From contig JAMYHL010000044.1 of NCBI GenBank assembly GCA_025531455.1, forward strand, positions 124,001 to 188,000: 64,000 nt of DNA, read 5' to 3'. The notes under the pieces were generated by a model that had not been told where the DNA came from, did not search any database, and was given only the letters and a program-made list of their open reading frames with translations. Source of the stretch: Apiotrichum sp. Y4204 (lineage: Eukaryota; Basidiomycota; Tremellomycetes; Trichosporonales; Trichosporonaceae). This document shows positions 21,557-33,466 of the stretch, piece by piece (the stretch's first letter is position 1; each line of letters starts with the position of its first letter). Position numbers and translations under genes: made by a program.

Positions 21557-24500
21557 GGATCCCGGAAGAATGACAACCCTGTCGTGTGCCATCCCGACTC
21601 GGTTTTGCCTGCAAGCCACCACGACTCCCTCATCTGCGCCGTCCTCGCCACCCCGTGTCAAAACGTTGGGCGGATCGACTCGAGGAGGTCACCAGTCGGA
21701 ACCGGTTCTGTGTTTCAGTTTTTAGTACGATACCGCCCAAATCGACTTGATTCCTGCATCAACCCATCGCCTCGACTGCTCGCGTTCTTCATCGTCCATC
21801 TTGGGTTACGCAGTGTAAGGCTTGCCTTCTGGGGTGAAAGTGGCAACGGCCAGGGGCAGCGTTGCGGAAAGGGGCGTTGACACCGACCCTAACCCCTTCT
21901 CGACAATGTCACGATGAACGATGGCAACGCCACCCCACCCGCTCTCAGTCCCGCATACCACTTCCGGACTACGACTTGACTATACAACCGACCTATCGTC
22001 TCAGGCTATACATTCTCCAAGGGATTTTGCTGTTTCGTGCATACCACGCATTGCGCGCCTGTATCTTTGATTTGTACCATACACATTCCTATACTAGTCC
22101 CCAGCCATAATTGGTGATGCTACAGGCGCACCGTTCTCTTCACAATTTGTTGTCCTCTATTTGCCTCTCCTACAGCACTCATAAGTCAGATACAAGTGCA
22201 ATTGCAGTCTTCTGCATGAGCTTGTCCACTGACGGACAGAAACGCAGCTTTGGGCAAGTCCTGATAGATAACAGCGCGAGGCGTAACATGGCAACAGTGC
22301 GCTAATGGACAGCAGTGACGTTTACTCGATATGCTGTGCGACGACCAACTTGCTACACATGGTATTAATCCGGAAATGGGGCCCCATCCGCCATAAGCCA
22401 AGGTCATCCGTTCTCGTAAGCGGTTCGTAAAGTCTCCTGTGACTTTCGGCTGGACTGAAGTCTGGGGCGGGGAAAGGGTGAAGGGAGCGACCGAGGCCGC
22501 CACCCCGACCCAGGCTCGACAACAAAACAATGCAAGTGTCCAGAAAAAAAAAGGCACGGCCTGCCGCCCCGCCCCAGCCGGTGTTACGGATGATAGGGCT
22601 TGAATACATCTGCTGACCATGCGACCCTGCGTTCGAAGACGCTCCCACATGAGCCGCTGCTCGACAACAATGTTACGTCGACAATAGAACAGATAGTACT
22701 ACATCCAGTATTGCATTTTGGGTGGGGCGTGACATGTCCGTCCCCTTCCAGCTGAAAGCGGTATGTTGTGGCGGCACCGTAGTCGGCTGTGGTTACAGTG
22801 ACCAAGGGAACAACTGTCGGTGTTTGTATGGCGAGAATACTTGCCCCAATTCAAAAGGCTCTGCTTTCTTCTTTAACTCTCCATGAGTTCTTACCAGCCG
22901 CTCGCTCCAGCCGCATGGAACCGCGCAGAGTACCGAAATTTGCCGAGTGGAAGCCACATTTACGCACAACGCTACCAGCTGTCAGGTTTCAGGTGGCCAG
23001 CTGAAACGATGCGACAATGCCACGATGACGGTCAAAGGCTATTGCAACAAGCCGAGACCAAAAACTGTCCAGCCGATCATCGTGGCATAGTTCAAGAAGG
23101 GTGGGGCTTTTGGTGACACAACCTGTGGGCAGGGCGCCAGCTGGACACAAAGCAGCAAGGCCGTATCATGGCAGAGTCTGCGTCTGTGGCAGCTCCTCAC
23201 TCTGTTGACTGTGGAAAGAGGACGCCCTCCACTGGTGCTTCTAAACTCTGCTTTCCAAAAGACAGATAGCTCGGGAGACAGCTCCACAGCCGTCTATCAG
23301 CCTCCTTTTTTCTCTCGTTGGTGAAGCCACCAACGGCATGGCCAAGACTTTGCAACTTTGGCTTGCTGTGATGGGTGTATTATGACGATCACCTTGCAGA
23401 TCTATTGGGCTGGTGGTTTTGTCGGGTGCACCAAATGACGCACAGCCAATCCATCACGACAGCCCATCATGGGGCAGTGGCTCTATGAGTGTCGTAAGGG
23501 ACGCTCGCAGTCTAGCTGACAATGGCTGAGACTGGGATGGCGGAGCTCGTCGTCATCCTTGTCGTCGCAATACCAGTGTTACCGTATTGTGGTTGGCTCG
23601 AGACCTGCGGAAAAGATACCCAGAAACCTGGGACCACCTTGCCGGAAGACCCAACACGACAGCTCTCGGCATGCCCCAGCTAGGGTGAGACATTGGGATT
23701 TGTCCACGTTTGCGATCCCGCAGGTGGTCCGAGACACACAACAGGGCTGCGGACCAACAGCTTCCGACACAACGCCGTCAGGTATGACTACAGGGAAGCC
23801 CATTTTGCCAGGACCCTTCACGGCCGATTCTCCGCTGCAGCGCCCGTCGAGGCACTGGCTTCCGCTTGTACGACAGATCATGTCTCCAAATCTCGTGACT
23901 GTAGTAAGGCCGAGCCGGCGGGAGATCGGCAGGCGTTGTCCCCTTCGTCATGTGTCGTCGAATGTGAGACATTTGCTGTCACGGGCAAAGCGGAGTGAAG
24001 ATGTAAAACGCATCGAGTATGTTTATTCCGGTTATAATTGCAAAAGTCGGTCTCAAGGATCAGCAGATCACATAAACTTGCGAGACCCGACATCCCTGGA
24101 GCATATGGAGCCTTTCTTTTCCCATTGCAGGTTGGGTTAGCGTGGCGGCATCGTGGTATCGTGGAAACTCGCAAGGCACGGCGTGACAAGAGCTGGGCTT
24201 TGGGGAGGACGTAGGTACTCAAGCTTCGAGCATCGAGGAACGGCCCTACCACGAGGTGCCACAAGAGACTAGCAGAGCCAAAATCATCAACGTAGTGGCC
24301 ACTGGGTAAGGGCCATTGTGTCGTCGTGCGCCTGATGGCCTCTGGTGTCTCGGTTCCACAAACTCGTGGGATCCTTGAACAACTCTTATCCTTCTTAGTG
24401 TTGGTCGTTTACCACTTAACGCTCCATGCCGGGAATGGCGACAGCCTCCATACGAGCAAGCAGTCTAACCCAACCTACATCTTAAAAAACGTACGCAATC

Positions 24501-25544
24501 CCACAAGGCAAGCCGTTTTGACTAGAGCTTTTCGGTCATGAAGCCGACGAGCTGTTATTCCTAGTGAGTGGACGTGTTGATTCGCGGCGATCTGGTCTTC
24601 CCCATGCGGCGCCACAAATCCCCTGAACTCCAATGAGACAGGGGAGATCGTCTCTCGATGCCGATATCAGCGGCCCGCCACACGAACACTGGTCGCGCGC
24701 CATTTGTTGGCCATGGCTCGTAGGTGAGAACAAGATGAACTGCGAAACACATGTCCCTGCACAGGGTGTCCTCTGTCATTCTGCGTTGCTTGACCCAGCT
24801 TTATCCAAAGTGTGTTTACATCTGGGGCCGCCGTTGAGCCCGTTGAGAACGGACGGTCGGTGGTCCGGGAAACCAACATGACGGGTGGCAAATTCGAGAA
24901 CAGCATCAAAACTGGCGCCTGAACACTGCAACTCAGCCTGACATTGTATTGAACGTCTGTGGGCGATCCAGGGGACCCATAAAGGAGCACTAAACGTTGG
25001 GCACGGAGTACCCGTCACACTTGTATTCAACCTCTCCAGAAGAGCCAAAGATGGCTTAACAACCAGCTCGAGTGCAACGCTGGGCCCCGTCACCAGGAAA
25101 CCGTCATAAAAAGAGTACAAGAATGATAACAGGGGGTTCCCAAGGTTGCAGTGTTCCAGACCAGGCCTTGTCTTGCATGCTGAGACATTATGTGTCCTCC
25201 TTGGCTGCTGACATCATGCAGAGACTCCTCGCGTGGAAGCCAGAGAATCCCCTGGGGTTGTTATGGAGAGTACATACACCTGGGAATTGACCGAGGTGCC
25301 ATCACGAGGCGAAGACAACAGGTCTCGCTTGTCTCCGCCACCGCCAATTCCGGGAATCTTTCTTCAACACGGAGACCTCGAAGCACTGCGACCAAAACTG
25401 TCCATTGGATGTCTTAGACAATGGCACTCCTAGAGGTGACCCAAAGAACGTGGTACTTCAAGAAAGTGACGACACTATAGCTTTGTGCATTCCCCTCAAG
25501 CATGATTTTGTGGGCCACAGTTGGCGCGATCTTGCCCACGCTGT
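21557..25544. other. Gene-poor stretch downstream of velvet
   Basis: Four kilobases with only short, mutually overlapping ORFs. A poly-A run lies near 22543. No TIRs, reverse-transcriptase or transposase motif, tRNA or rRNA was seen. A few segments (for example 23560-23990) have mixed codon character but nothing I would call. Confidence 0.4.
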
Positions 25545-26005
25545 GGAGATTTCCGGTTGTCGAAACTCAACTTCACCAATGTCAGAGTCAAGGCCTTGAA
25601 CATGGACCAAACCTATTCAAAGCAAAAGCGGCACTCGATCACAGTATGTATACAGTGGTGATCTGGTGGTGGCATGGCTTGTGATAGCAAGAGAGGGCCC
25701 CAAAGTGACTGACTCACCAGATGACAGTTCCGGTTACTGCGGTCGGACGTCGTATCTACCTAAGTCGTGTACTACTGAACTCAGCAACCCAAAGTTTCCG
25801 ACAGTCCCGGTCAGTTGTGAAGCTGGGCGGACGTTCTGAACCTGTCGACTCGCCATTGTTTTCGTACTGCTCAATGTGGCGCGAGTGGTTGTCGGGCACA
25901 TCGTTCTCGGCATCCTGCACCGGTAAAGTCTCGACTGCCGTAAACTGTAGCGAGCACAGCCGGAATGGGAATATTGTGGCGTTACAAGTCCTGGTAACGG
26001 TGTGA
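25545..26005 (+). pseudogene. Coding-like relic, Cys-containing
   Basis: Three natural-looking segments in order: about 25550-25638 (LSKLNFTNVRVKALNMDQTY, ending at a GTATGT donor), 25720-25840 after a CACCAG acceptor (DSSGYCGRTSYLPKSCTTEL and a later PVSCEAGRTF before a stop), and 25860-26005 in another frame (SGTSFSASCTGKVSTAVNCS). The first join is a plausible intron of about 80 nt. The second needs a frame change without a splice site. The cysteine spacing suggests a secreted protein, but no family is recognisable. Probably a broken gene. Confidence 0.3.
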
Positions 26006-26829
26006 CTATAGTCTCTTACGCGACGGCGGACAAATCATGGCAAACGGCCATCGTGAAGCTCCATCACAAGTCGCAATTGTGCCACACATGTAGTAAGTTG
26101 ATGAGGAAAAGGAACTCTTGACTCCTGTGTGTGTGGCAATTCTTAAATGACGACACTTTGACACTTATCAACTCAAAGTGGCGGCCCTGTCGACTGGTTC
26201 ACCCATGTGACCGAAGGCTGCGAGATACGCGTGACCGGGACTGTTGAGCGAGCAGCTTAATCAGGATTGTTACTCGAATGGGAGCGACGTCTTAGAAGGG
26301 GGTAGAATGCTTTCGGCAGAGGATTGGGGATTGAGCGGATGTGGCTACTGATCCGTAACTCACTGCCAGTCGACAGGTAGCGACTTGTGGAAGCAGTCGA
26401 AGACCCCGTTCAGCGTGCCAAACGGAGGTCGCTCCGTTTGCGTCGGTTTGACCGGCTGCAGTCTATCGTGACGCTTTCTTGTGGCAAGTTACCTAACAAA
26501 AGAAATGTTGGATGGGAAGTGGAAGACAGGTGAGACAAGATGCCAAGGAGCTTGAACAAGTATTACAGCTGAGCATTTGTTTACAAGAGACTCGGTATTG
26601 TTTAGCAAAATCACCTGGACGTAGGTCCGTTGAGCTGCGCTATGGTCATCGTGCAGATTGACGACTAAATTCTGAGCCAAGGGCTCAACTGATCGACTGA
26701 CGACGCTAGTATCTTCATGACCGCCGAGCAAAAGGTCCTACAAGAAACTAGCGTGCTTTGGCGACTAGCAGCCGACAACTGATCATCCTGCTGCGTACTC
26801 CCACATCGGGGAATCCGGCGAACGTCATT
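26006..26829. other. Gap without supported gene
   Basis: AT-richer sequence with no coding pattern. Short antisense ORFs only. Confidence 0.4.
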
Positions 26830-27159
26830 GTTGGGGATGTCAATTCAGGACGACATGAACGGTCCACTCCGCGTGCAAGGTGTAAACAAACGTTTTACAT
26901 CAGTGCCTTATGGGCCCAGCACGTTGTTGCAGAAGACCACAAATTCACTGCGTCAATGTCGAGGCTTCCCACAAGACTCACGTAGCGCAACGGACATTCC
27001 TCACATGGAGAGGTGAATGGAAAACCACTGGGGGAGGACTTAACTTCTGTTGTTGCGACTCACTACGCTGCAGAGGGTCTAGCCCCGATCGGATGTGACA
27101 ATTGCGGACAATGGAAAGCTCGAGCGACAGAAAGCTTGAATAACAAAAGGAGCCTCTGA
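26830..27159 (+). pseudogene. Coding-like terminal exon or relic
   Basis: From about 26985 to the TGA at 27157-27159 an ATG-less frame reads with gene-like codons: GEVNGKPLGEDLTSVVATHY, then EGLAPIGCDNCGQWKARATE and a basic end (NNKRSL). The CDNC pair could be half of a zinc site. Upstream, 26830-26985 has two competing frames with protein-like composition, so the link is unclear. A last exon of an unmodelled gene, or a relic. Confidence 0.3.
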
Positions 27160-27183
27160 ATTGCATCTACTTATTGACAACCT

Positions 27184-27612
27184 CTACTTTGGCGCAACCA
27201 TCTCAGACCTGTCGGACTTTGTCTCGGTGACTACCGCGTCACTGTCGAAAATTTCGACTTCGACCCCCTTCTTGTTCGTTGTCGTCTTGTTCGTTGTCGT
27301 CTTCTGCTTCTTCTGCGGACCTGGACCGCCATCCCAAACGTTTCTCTCAATTACTGTTCCATCCGGTCATACAGGAGATGAGCGCTCAAATGCAGTGAGT
27401 AGAAATATATCCAAGCCATCGATACTCATCCATCTATGTATTCGCTTCCTTGCTCTCAACCGAGTTGACCTCAAGGCCCTTGCTACCAGCTTCGGACCCC
27501 ATCTTCTTGAGGAGTTTGGGAAAGCTCGTTCATCGCCTTTACACTGAAGCACTTTTTCGGCCATCGATAGATGTAGCATGCGTCAAAGCGACTTCGGCGG
27601 GCTTGAAGTAAG
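27184..27612 (-). pseudogene. Coding-like relic, two segments, unknown family
   Basis: Minus strand. Upstream segment 27612-27434 reads YFKPAEVALTHATSIDGRKS, is broken by stops around 27545, then resumes as FPKLLKKMGSEAGSKGLEVN and ends ESKEANT-stop. Downstream segment 27353-27184, after a possible CAG acceptor, reads QKKQKTTTNKTTTNKKGVEV and then FDSDAVVTETKSDRSEM before TAG. The Lys/Thr-rich stretch comes from an ACAACGAACAAG repeat. Codon choice is gene-like, but the interruption argues for a pseudogene. Confidence 0.3.
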
Positions 27613-27692
27613 AAGCTAGGTGGAGATGGTGTTTTCAAACACGCAGATGGGCGCGGGAGCGGATCGACTGGCGCGCGCTCCTGTACAGCAGC

Positions 27693-28060
27693 GTGTCGTG
27701 TATCCTACGTGTACTTACCGGCAACGTCGAGTCCAAGGATTACGGTAAATTTGAGACAGTCCGTCAGGAGCGCAGCATCATTGTCGGACATACGAGACTT
27801 TGGCCCGAAGCACACGCCCGTGAATACCAGTTCACAAACCAGCTCAACCATTCTATCATTCCCTCCCGCACATCAGAGCTGATTCCCATCTTGTTCAAGA
27901 CCGCCCCCGTCCTCGACTGGGCGCCCTCAATGGCCCCCTCATACGCTCCTTTGAAGCAAGCTGGCGAGCTCGAAGACTGGTCCCGTGTGACAGTCGACGT
28001 GCTTCTTTCCCGGATTCTAGGCCATGAGTCCACGATTGTCAACACGCGACCGCGACCGCG
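27693..28060 (+). other. Coding-like segment, unknown product
   Basis: Part of a 196-codon ORF. The portion from about 27795 to 28050 has marked C-ending codon bias typical of genes in this window and reads EYQFTNQLNHSIIPSRTSEL and LIPILFKTAPVLDWAPSMAP. Beyond 28050 the composition becomes Arg-rich and no longer gene-like. No family recognised; start and splice sites not determinable. Confidence 0.3.
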
Positions 28061-28707
28061 ACCCCGAGATGCGACGGACGGGGTCGAGCTGGAGGAGGCT
28101 CGACGGAATCGAGAGAGTAGGACGGCGCAATGCCCATGTCCTGAGCGCTCTTCAGAACAACAAGGGACACCTGGCGGCCTGCGGACATTCTCTCACGAAC
28201 ATTTTCTTCCAAGCAGAACTTCAGCCGAGCACGGTCGCAGACAACACCTCGCACAGGTCTCACACCGGACGGATGCAAGTTAGTCCAGACTCACGCATAC
28301 CGCGGCGCGTCTCGTTCACAGTGCTTGAGCCCCAGTCGTAGCTCGGCCGTCAGGACCTCGGTGCCTTGCAAATGAAGCTGAGGCTCGAGCCCAGCTTATG
28401 CTTCTGCTGCCCTGTGGGTGTAGCATAGTAAGTACTATATGCGCAGTTTCCACAGCCGTGGCACAATAACCCATGGCGTCGGAGGGGAGGGCATACGGGA
28501 GGGATAGCGGCGCCTGAGCGCGATGCATATTATGCAGTCTACTGAGATGTTTGAGAGCACATAATAACTACTACTAATGGATATCGTTAGGTGCAAAGTC
28601 TTACGCGGTGTAGCCTGGCGCAGCGAGGATCATGATGCGGTCGACAGATGCGGTGTGGCCAGGGGCCATCGGGATGTTGAGTCGCCAACTAAGTCGGAGA
28701 GATTAAA
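28061..28707. other. Intergenic, 3' side of the Cys-rich GPI gene
   Basis: No gene seen. Presumed 3' untranslated and terminator region of the minus-strand gene that ends at 28708. Confidence 0.4.
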
Positions 28708-30155
28708 TTAGAGGAAAGCGGCGAGTAGCGGGAGGGCGAGGGGGATGATGCCGAAGCTGAGTGCCGAAGCGCCGCTGCCGGGGTTGTTGACGGTGGAGGG
28801 ACCGACGGGCTTGCCAGTGGCGGTCGTGTTGGTAACGCTCTGCGAGATAGCGACGTGGGTGTTGGGCTTTACGGTCGATCCGGGCGCCGCGGCCGAGCTG
28901 CTAGATCCTGTGGGGCTGTTAGAACCTGAAGACGAGGTACGAGAGACGGAAGACTCGCCGGAAACAGTCTCCTCCGAAGAGGCAACCGCTCCGTGAGAGC
29001 CCCCCGACTCAGGCGAGGAGGTGGTTTCGGACGGACCAGGGGAAGCCTTGTCCGTGGAGTCAGTCGAAGACGAGTCCGGCGATTGCTGGAGGGAGCCATC
29101 GCCAGCAGCAGACTTGGTCTGAGAAGCACCCGCTGGCGCATCGGTTTCGTGGCCACTGTTGTTGTTCTCCGAGTGAGTGTTGTGCTCAGTGTTGTGCTCA
29201 GTGTTGTGCTCGGTGTTGTGCTCGGTGCTGTGGGAAGCCTCATCGGTCGAAGTCGGCTCGTTAGTGGACGTCGGCTCCTTAGGCGTGGAGGGCTCAGCGT
29301 GCTCGGACGACGTGGTGTGGTCTTCGGTGGTCGCCGGAGCCTCGGAAGTCGTTTCGGGCGCGGTCGATGTGGGGGCGTCCGACGACGAAGGGCCTAATAG
29401 GTTAGCTAGGTTCAACGGTCCGGTCACCTTCCGTGCATGAGAGGCACTTACCACCAGTAGGTCCGTTATCACAGCAGCCGTTGTTCTGGTTGCAGCAAGT
29501 GCGGCTGACATGTTAGTATGTTAGGCAAGATCTTGTCACGGAATGTAATCACCCAGAGTTGCAGTAGTAGGAACCAGAGTCTATTGATGATCAGCTCAGC
29601 TCTCAGAAGCATATCAAATCATACGCACCACAGCAGGTAGCGCCGGCGGGGGCGCACGCCGTGTCGCTCGGGCAGCGGACCCAGTTGTTGGGGCATGGCA
29701 GGGCAGGCGGGCCAGTCTGCTCCTCACAATTGGGGTTGTCCTGGGGACAGCACGCGGCCTTGCCACACACGTAGCCGGATGGGCAGTACTTGCCCTCGAC
29801 TGCCAGTCAGCGCTGAGCAAATGAACCATCAAGCTGGTGGGGGGCCATGAGTTGAACATAAACGACACCTACCGTCGCAACAAGTAGTGCCCTTGGGCGC
29901 GCAAAACGAGTTGGGGCAGACCTGCATGTCTTGCGGGCAGGTGATCTGACGCTTGTGCAGGTTTGGCTTGAGGGCGGTCAAAAAGGGGACGGCACCGCCA
30001 GAGGTCTTGATAGCGACCAAGTTGTTGAGGCTGGCAGGCCGGCTGCACAGTCCGTCACCGCTGAACGAGCGGGCAACAAAGTCCATGGTGGGGTCGAAGG
30101 ACACGCCCGCGACGGCGGAAACGCCCATAAGGGCGACGCTAAGCTTGGCGAGCAT
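28708..30155 (-). CDS. Cys-rich, Ser/Thr-rich secreted GPI-anchored protein (five exons, 406 aa)
   Basis: Probable cell-surface glycoprotein. Minus strand, exons 30155-29873, 29799-29629, 29580-29553, 29504-29452 and 29393-28708; introns 73, 48, 48 and 58 nt, all in phase. The start is the MLAKLSVALMG signal peptide, not the long upstream Ser/Pro run in the same frame, which is a CT-rich leader. Residues 70-178 hold repeated small cysteine modules with CxxxxxxCC spacing, such as CAPKGTTCCDG, CGKAACCPQDNPNC and CAPAGATCC, somewhat like granulin or hevein-type folds. The rest is a Ser/Thr/Glu stalk with an EHNT tandem repeat and a GPI-addition tail (SFGIIPLALPLLAAFL). Ligand unknown; chitin or wall binding would be a guess. 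Confidence 0.82.
29177..29224 (-). repeat. In-frame 12-bp coding repeat (EHNT)
   Basis: Four tandem 12-bp units encoding Glu-His-Asn-Thr in the stalk of the Cys-rich GPI protein; units differ only at one third position. Such repeats commonly vary in copy number between strains. Confidence 0.9.
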
Positions 30156-33100
30156 AGTAGTGAGGGATGAAGAGTAGATGAGTGGTTTGAAGAAGGAGAC
30201 GGTCGAAGTAGTGTGGTGTTGCTTGCGAGAAGTGGTAAGGTGGTAAAGAGGGACGAGGATCGGCGCGTGGAGAATCAATCTCCAGGCGAGTGTGAAGGGG
30301 CGCGTCGGTGGCGTTGAAGGAGGGCCGAACGGTGAGGGAAAGGGTCGGCAATGTACTGAGAGATGAAGAGAAAGAGAGAGTGAGTTGGAAGGAGGGAGAG
30401 AGGATGTAGGGAATGGATGAGAGATGGGGAGCCAAGAGTGAGAGAAGTAGTGCGGCACAAAAGGGCAATGGTGGAGAGCTTAGCACCAAAGTGAAAAAAG
30501 GTACCCATAAACTAACGAAGAGGACAACCAACTCTCTCTCTCTCTCTCTCTCGTTCCTCACACTCTCACACGTTGCACGCTGCACGCTGCGGTCGGCAGT
30601 GTGGATCCCGCCAAGAGCCAGCTCCGCAGTCTGCATGCACGCTTTGGCGTCAGGCCAAGCCCAGGAAAGACTGTTTTTAGCCCACACACAGGTTCCAGCT
30701 GCCCTGCACTGTACTGCATGAGTGAGTCCCTTCTCGCGATCGTCTGTGGGTGCTCTCTTGCAAATAGCTCGTCGATATAACGGGTCAGTATTCCCCGCCC
30801 CCGCGTTTCCCCTACACAAGCCCCTGGCGGACAACCACAAGATCGATCTAGATCCACAGAACAGTCGTCTGCAGATATGCAGATGCGCAGATGGCTGCTC
30901 CTCCTGGACAACGGTGGAGCCCGGCCCAACCGCCCAAGCGTGCCGAACCCTCCATTGTACACCCACCCTTATTAAAGTTCAGCCTCTCTTTCCTTTTGGG
31001 GGAAATTTTCGTCTTCTTCATCGCGACCGCCTACAAATGGTCGCGAACAACCTCCCTGGACCCCACGTTTCAAAAGTGAAAAAGTCTGAGCCGGCCCTGC
31101 GGGTATGGGCCTAATGACGCGTCGTCCAGGCTGAAGAGCAGAGGTGGTCCGGGACTGTTCCGGCCACCCGGGCAGGGTAGCCAGGGCGTGGCGCACAATG
31201 TCCGACGCGCGCGACGCCTTCTGTGGCACTCATACGGACTCATCGGGTCTTTTCTTTCTCGACCACATGAGAGTCACACGCGACTGGCCGCATTGAATGC
31301 GCGAATGCCACTCGGAGCCCATCTTGATGAGTGGCGCTGCAGCCATCTAGCGCCATCTATGTACTCTAGCCACTCAAGTACTTTAGCTCACATGACAGCA
31401 GAAGAACAATCAGCACCGGTAACCCTAATCGAGATTACAAGGCTTATCTTACTAGGACGGGAAGGTCAAGATCAGCCCCAGACAGAGCCGCATGGTTGGG
31501 GAGACTGTCAGAATGGGAGAGTCCTGAATGTCGCCAAGCTGAGGAGTGCAGCTGTATGTCTGCTTATAAAGACACGAGAGTTGAAAGTGCACTTCTTCCA
31601 CTCTCGCGATCCCTATCGGCAGCTAGCCCCCAAGACTCGCCCCACGCCAACATGGTCAGAATCTGCGTCTGCCACCGGCAAGACGATCAACCTCAATGGC
31701 TGATCATCGCCGATCGTGACACTTCTCAATTCCTTTGGATCCTTTCAAAACATTCCGACGATCATGCTGATCCGCTAAGTGTCACCAGATGCTCAACCGG
31801 CGCGACGCGACGCGTGCGGCGATCTCTTGCCCCTGTCGATCCTTATGATCGTCTGGCAATGTTGATCGTTTCGGCCCGCGTTCTGCAATGCAGCATACGT
31901 GGTTTCCGCGGCAGGAGCACAGTGAGGAACGGGGGGGCCGTAACACCACCTTTCTTTTCCCAAAACCTACGCAATTACACAGACCTCTGACATCTGTCCC
32001 GTCCAATTTGCCGCGCTATGGGCAGCAGAAACTGTCCCTCATTATCTCCGCAGTGAAGACAACACTGTTCGAGCCCCCTTGAGGCTCTGCTGTATATCTG
32101 TGGTCTGTAGTTGCAAGGAGTCTGCGAGCCCACTATCAGATGTCTGCGCAGATGCCTGTGCTTCCAATACGGCCGTGGGACTCGCGTTTTGCTCCGTGGT
32201 GATTAACGTTCTATGGTGGGGCTCTTTCCTCCCCCCTCGAACATGTTTCACAAACAATGTATGGCTGGGCTGCTAACAGGTCGCCGCACATATTGAGTCA
32301 TCACATTACTCATCACATCACATTCCGGCATTACCCTGCCTCCTTCACGACGAGCCCGTATCCGTCTACAGTAGAAGTGGACGACTCAGAGGCGTAGTCA
32401 AAGATGTGTGCCAGCGACGGCGGCATGTCGTTCACATCCAGGACACCAGCATTGCAACATTGGGGGGGATATAATCCGTAACGAGGGAACGGACGCCTTG
32501 GTGACATGTTCCGCGCACTTCACTGTGAGTAACGTCTAATCTCCTTGGGGCTATATGGAGGATGGGAATCAATGCTCAGCCTTGTCTTGGAATCACAGTT
32601 CCTGCATTCCGTAGCCCCACTGTTGGACGAGAATACGCCGCGACACATTGTAGTCTTGTTCCTACACCCTCATGCCAAGCGCTGGTTTCCTCGGTCGAAG
32701 TGGGCACAATGAGACATGATGGCTGCTACACGCCTGTCTCAATATCGAGCTAACAGCCTCCGCTGATGCAGCAAACACTAGTGCACTAGTCCAGCGACCA
32801 GAAGGCTGGCACCACATTCATAGATGGCATGGCGTAACGCTCTGAGATGGCCGAGTATCTCTATGCACGGGAGGTGTTACAGGTTACGATTGTTAAAGCT
32901 AAAAGGCGCAGACTTGACCATCCACTAACTGGTGCATAGGAGGAGTAGCACAAGGCACCTTGATGCGATGCATGCTTCCTCCTGGTGTTGAGGTGATCTC
33001 GTCGTCGAGGTCGACAGCGTTCTGAGCGTGACTGATTTATTATTTCAATTTTTGATCCCGTTTGTTTGTCGTGAAACGGACGAAAAAAAAAGAAATCAAT

Positions 33101-33466
33101 CAATTCAGTCGCGTCGTTGGTTGCAGCTTTGGGCGCGCTGGGTGTGCGTTCTGGTGTCCTGCATGTCCTGTCGGGTGGGCTCTCGCCCCTCAGGAAAAAC
33201 GTAAACAACAACAACAAACAACAAACACTTCAAGACATCGGCACTCGTCGTCGGCGGTGGTTGAGCATACATCAATCAACACTGTCAACAACACTCATCT
33301 TCATCCTCATCATCTGTTGAATCCAGTCAGATATTATTGTTGCGTCCTGTCCAGTCACTGTTCCGCATTGTCAAGCCCCTGTCGCCTCGACCCGACTTAT
33401 CTCGGCCTTCCCCGCTTGTCCAGCAACTAGTACCTTTTGGTCATTTTTCGGCTCGAGCGCGCAACC
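30156..33466. other. Divergent intergenic region, no gene seen
   Basis: 3.3 kb between the minus-strand GPI gene and the plus-strand SAP gene. The first 500 nt are CT-rich on the minus strand (leader and promoter) with a TC microsatellite at 30532-30552. The remainder has only short unrelated ORFs. Near 33020-33310 the sequence turns AT-rich with CAACAACAA runs, typical of a leader of the SAP gene. Confidence 0.5.
30532..30552. repeat. CT dinucleotide microsatellite
   Basis: Uninterrupted CT/TC run, about 380 bp upstream of the Cys-rich GPI protein start. Confidence 0.9.

Noticed and set aside
10715..28707. Centromere interpretation of the gene-poor block
   Set aside because: An intact intron-bearing velvet gene lies inside, and I saw no retroelement ORFs, LTRs or satellite arrays typical of basidiomycete centromeres.
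10715..28707. Transposon or retroelement as source of the relic patches
   Set aside because: No reverse-transcriptase, integrase or transposase motif and no convincing terminal inverted or long terminal repeats were seen by eye.
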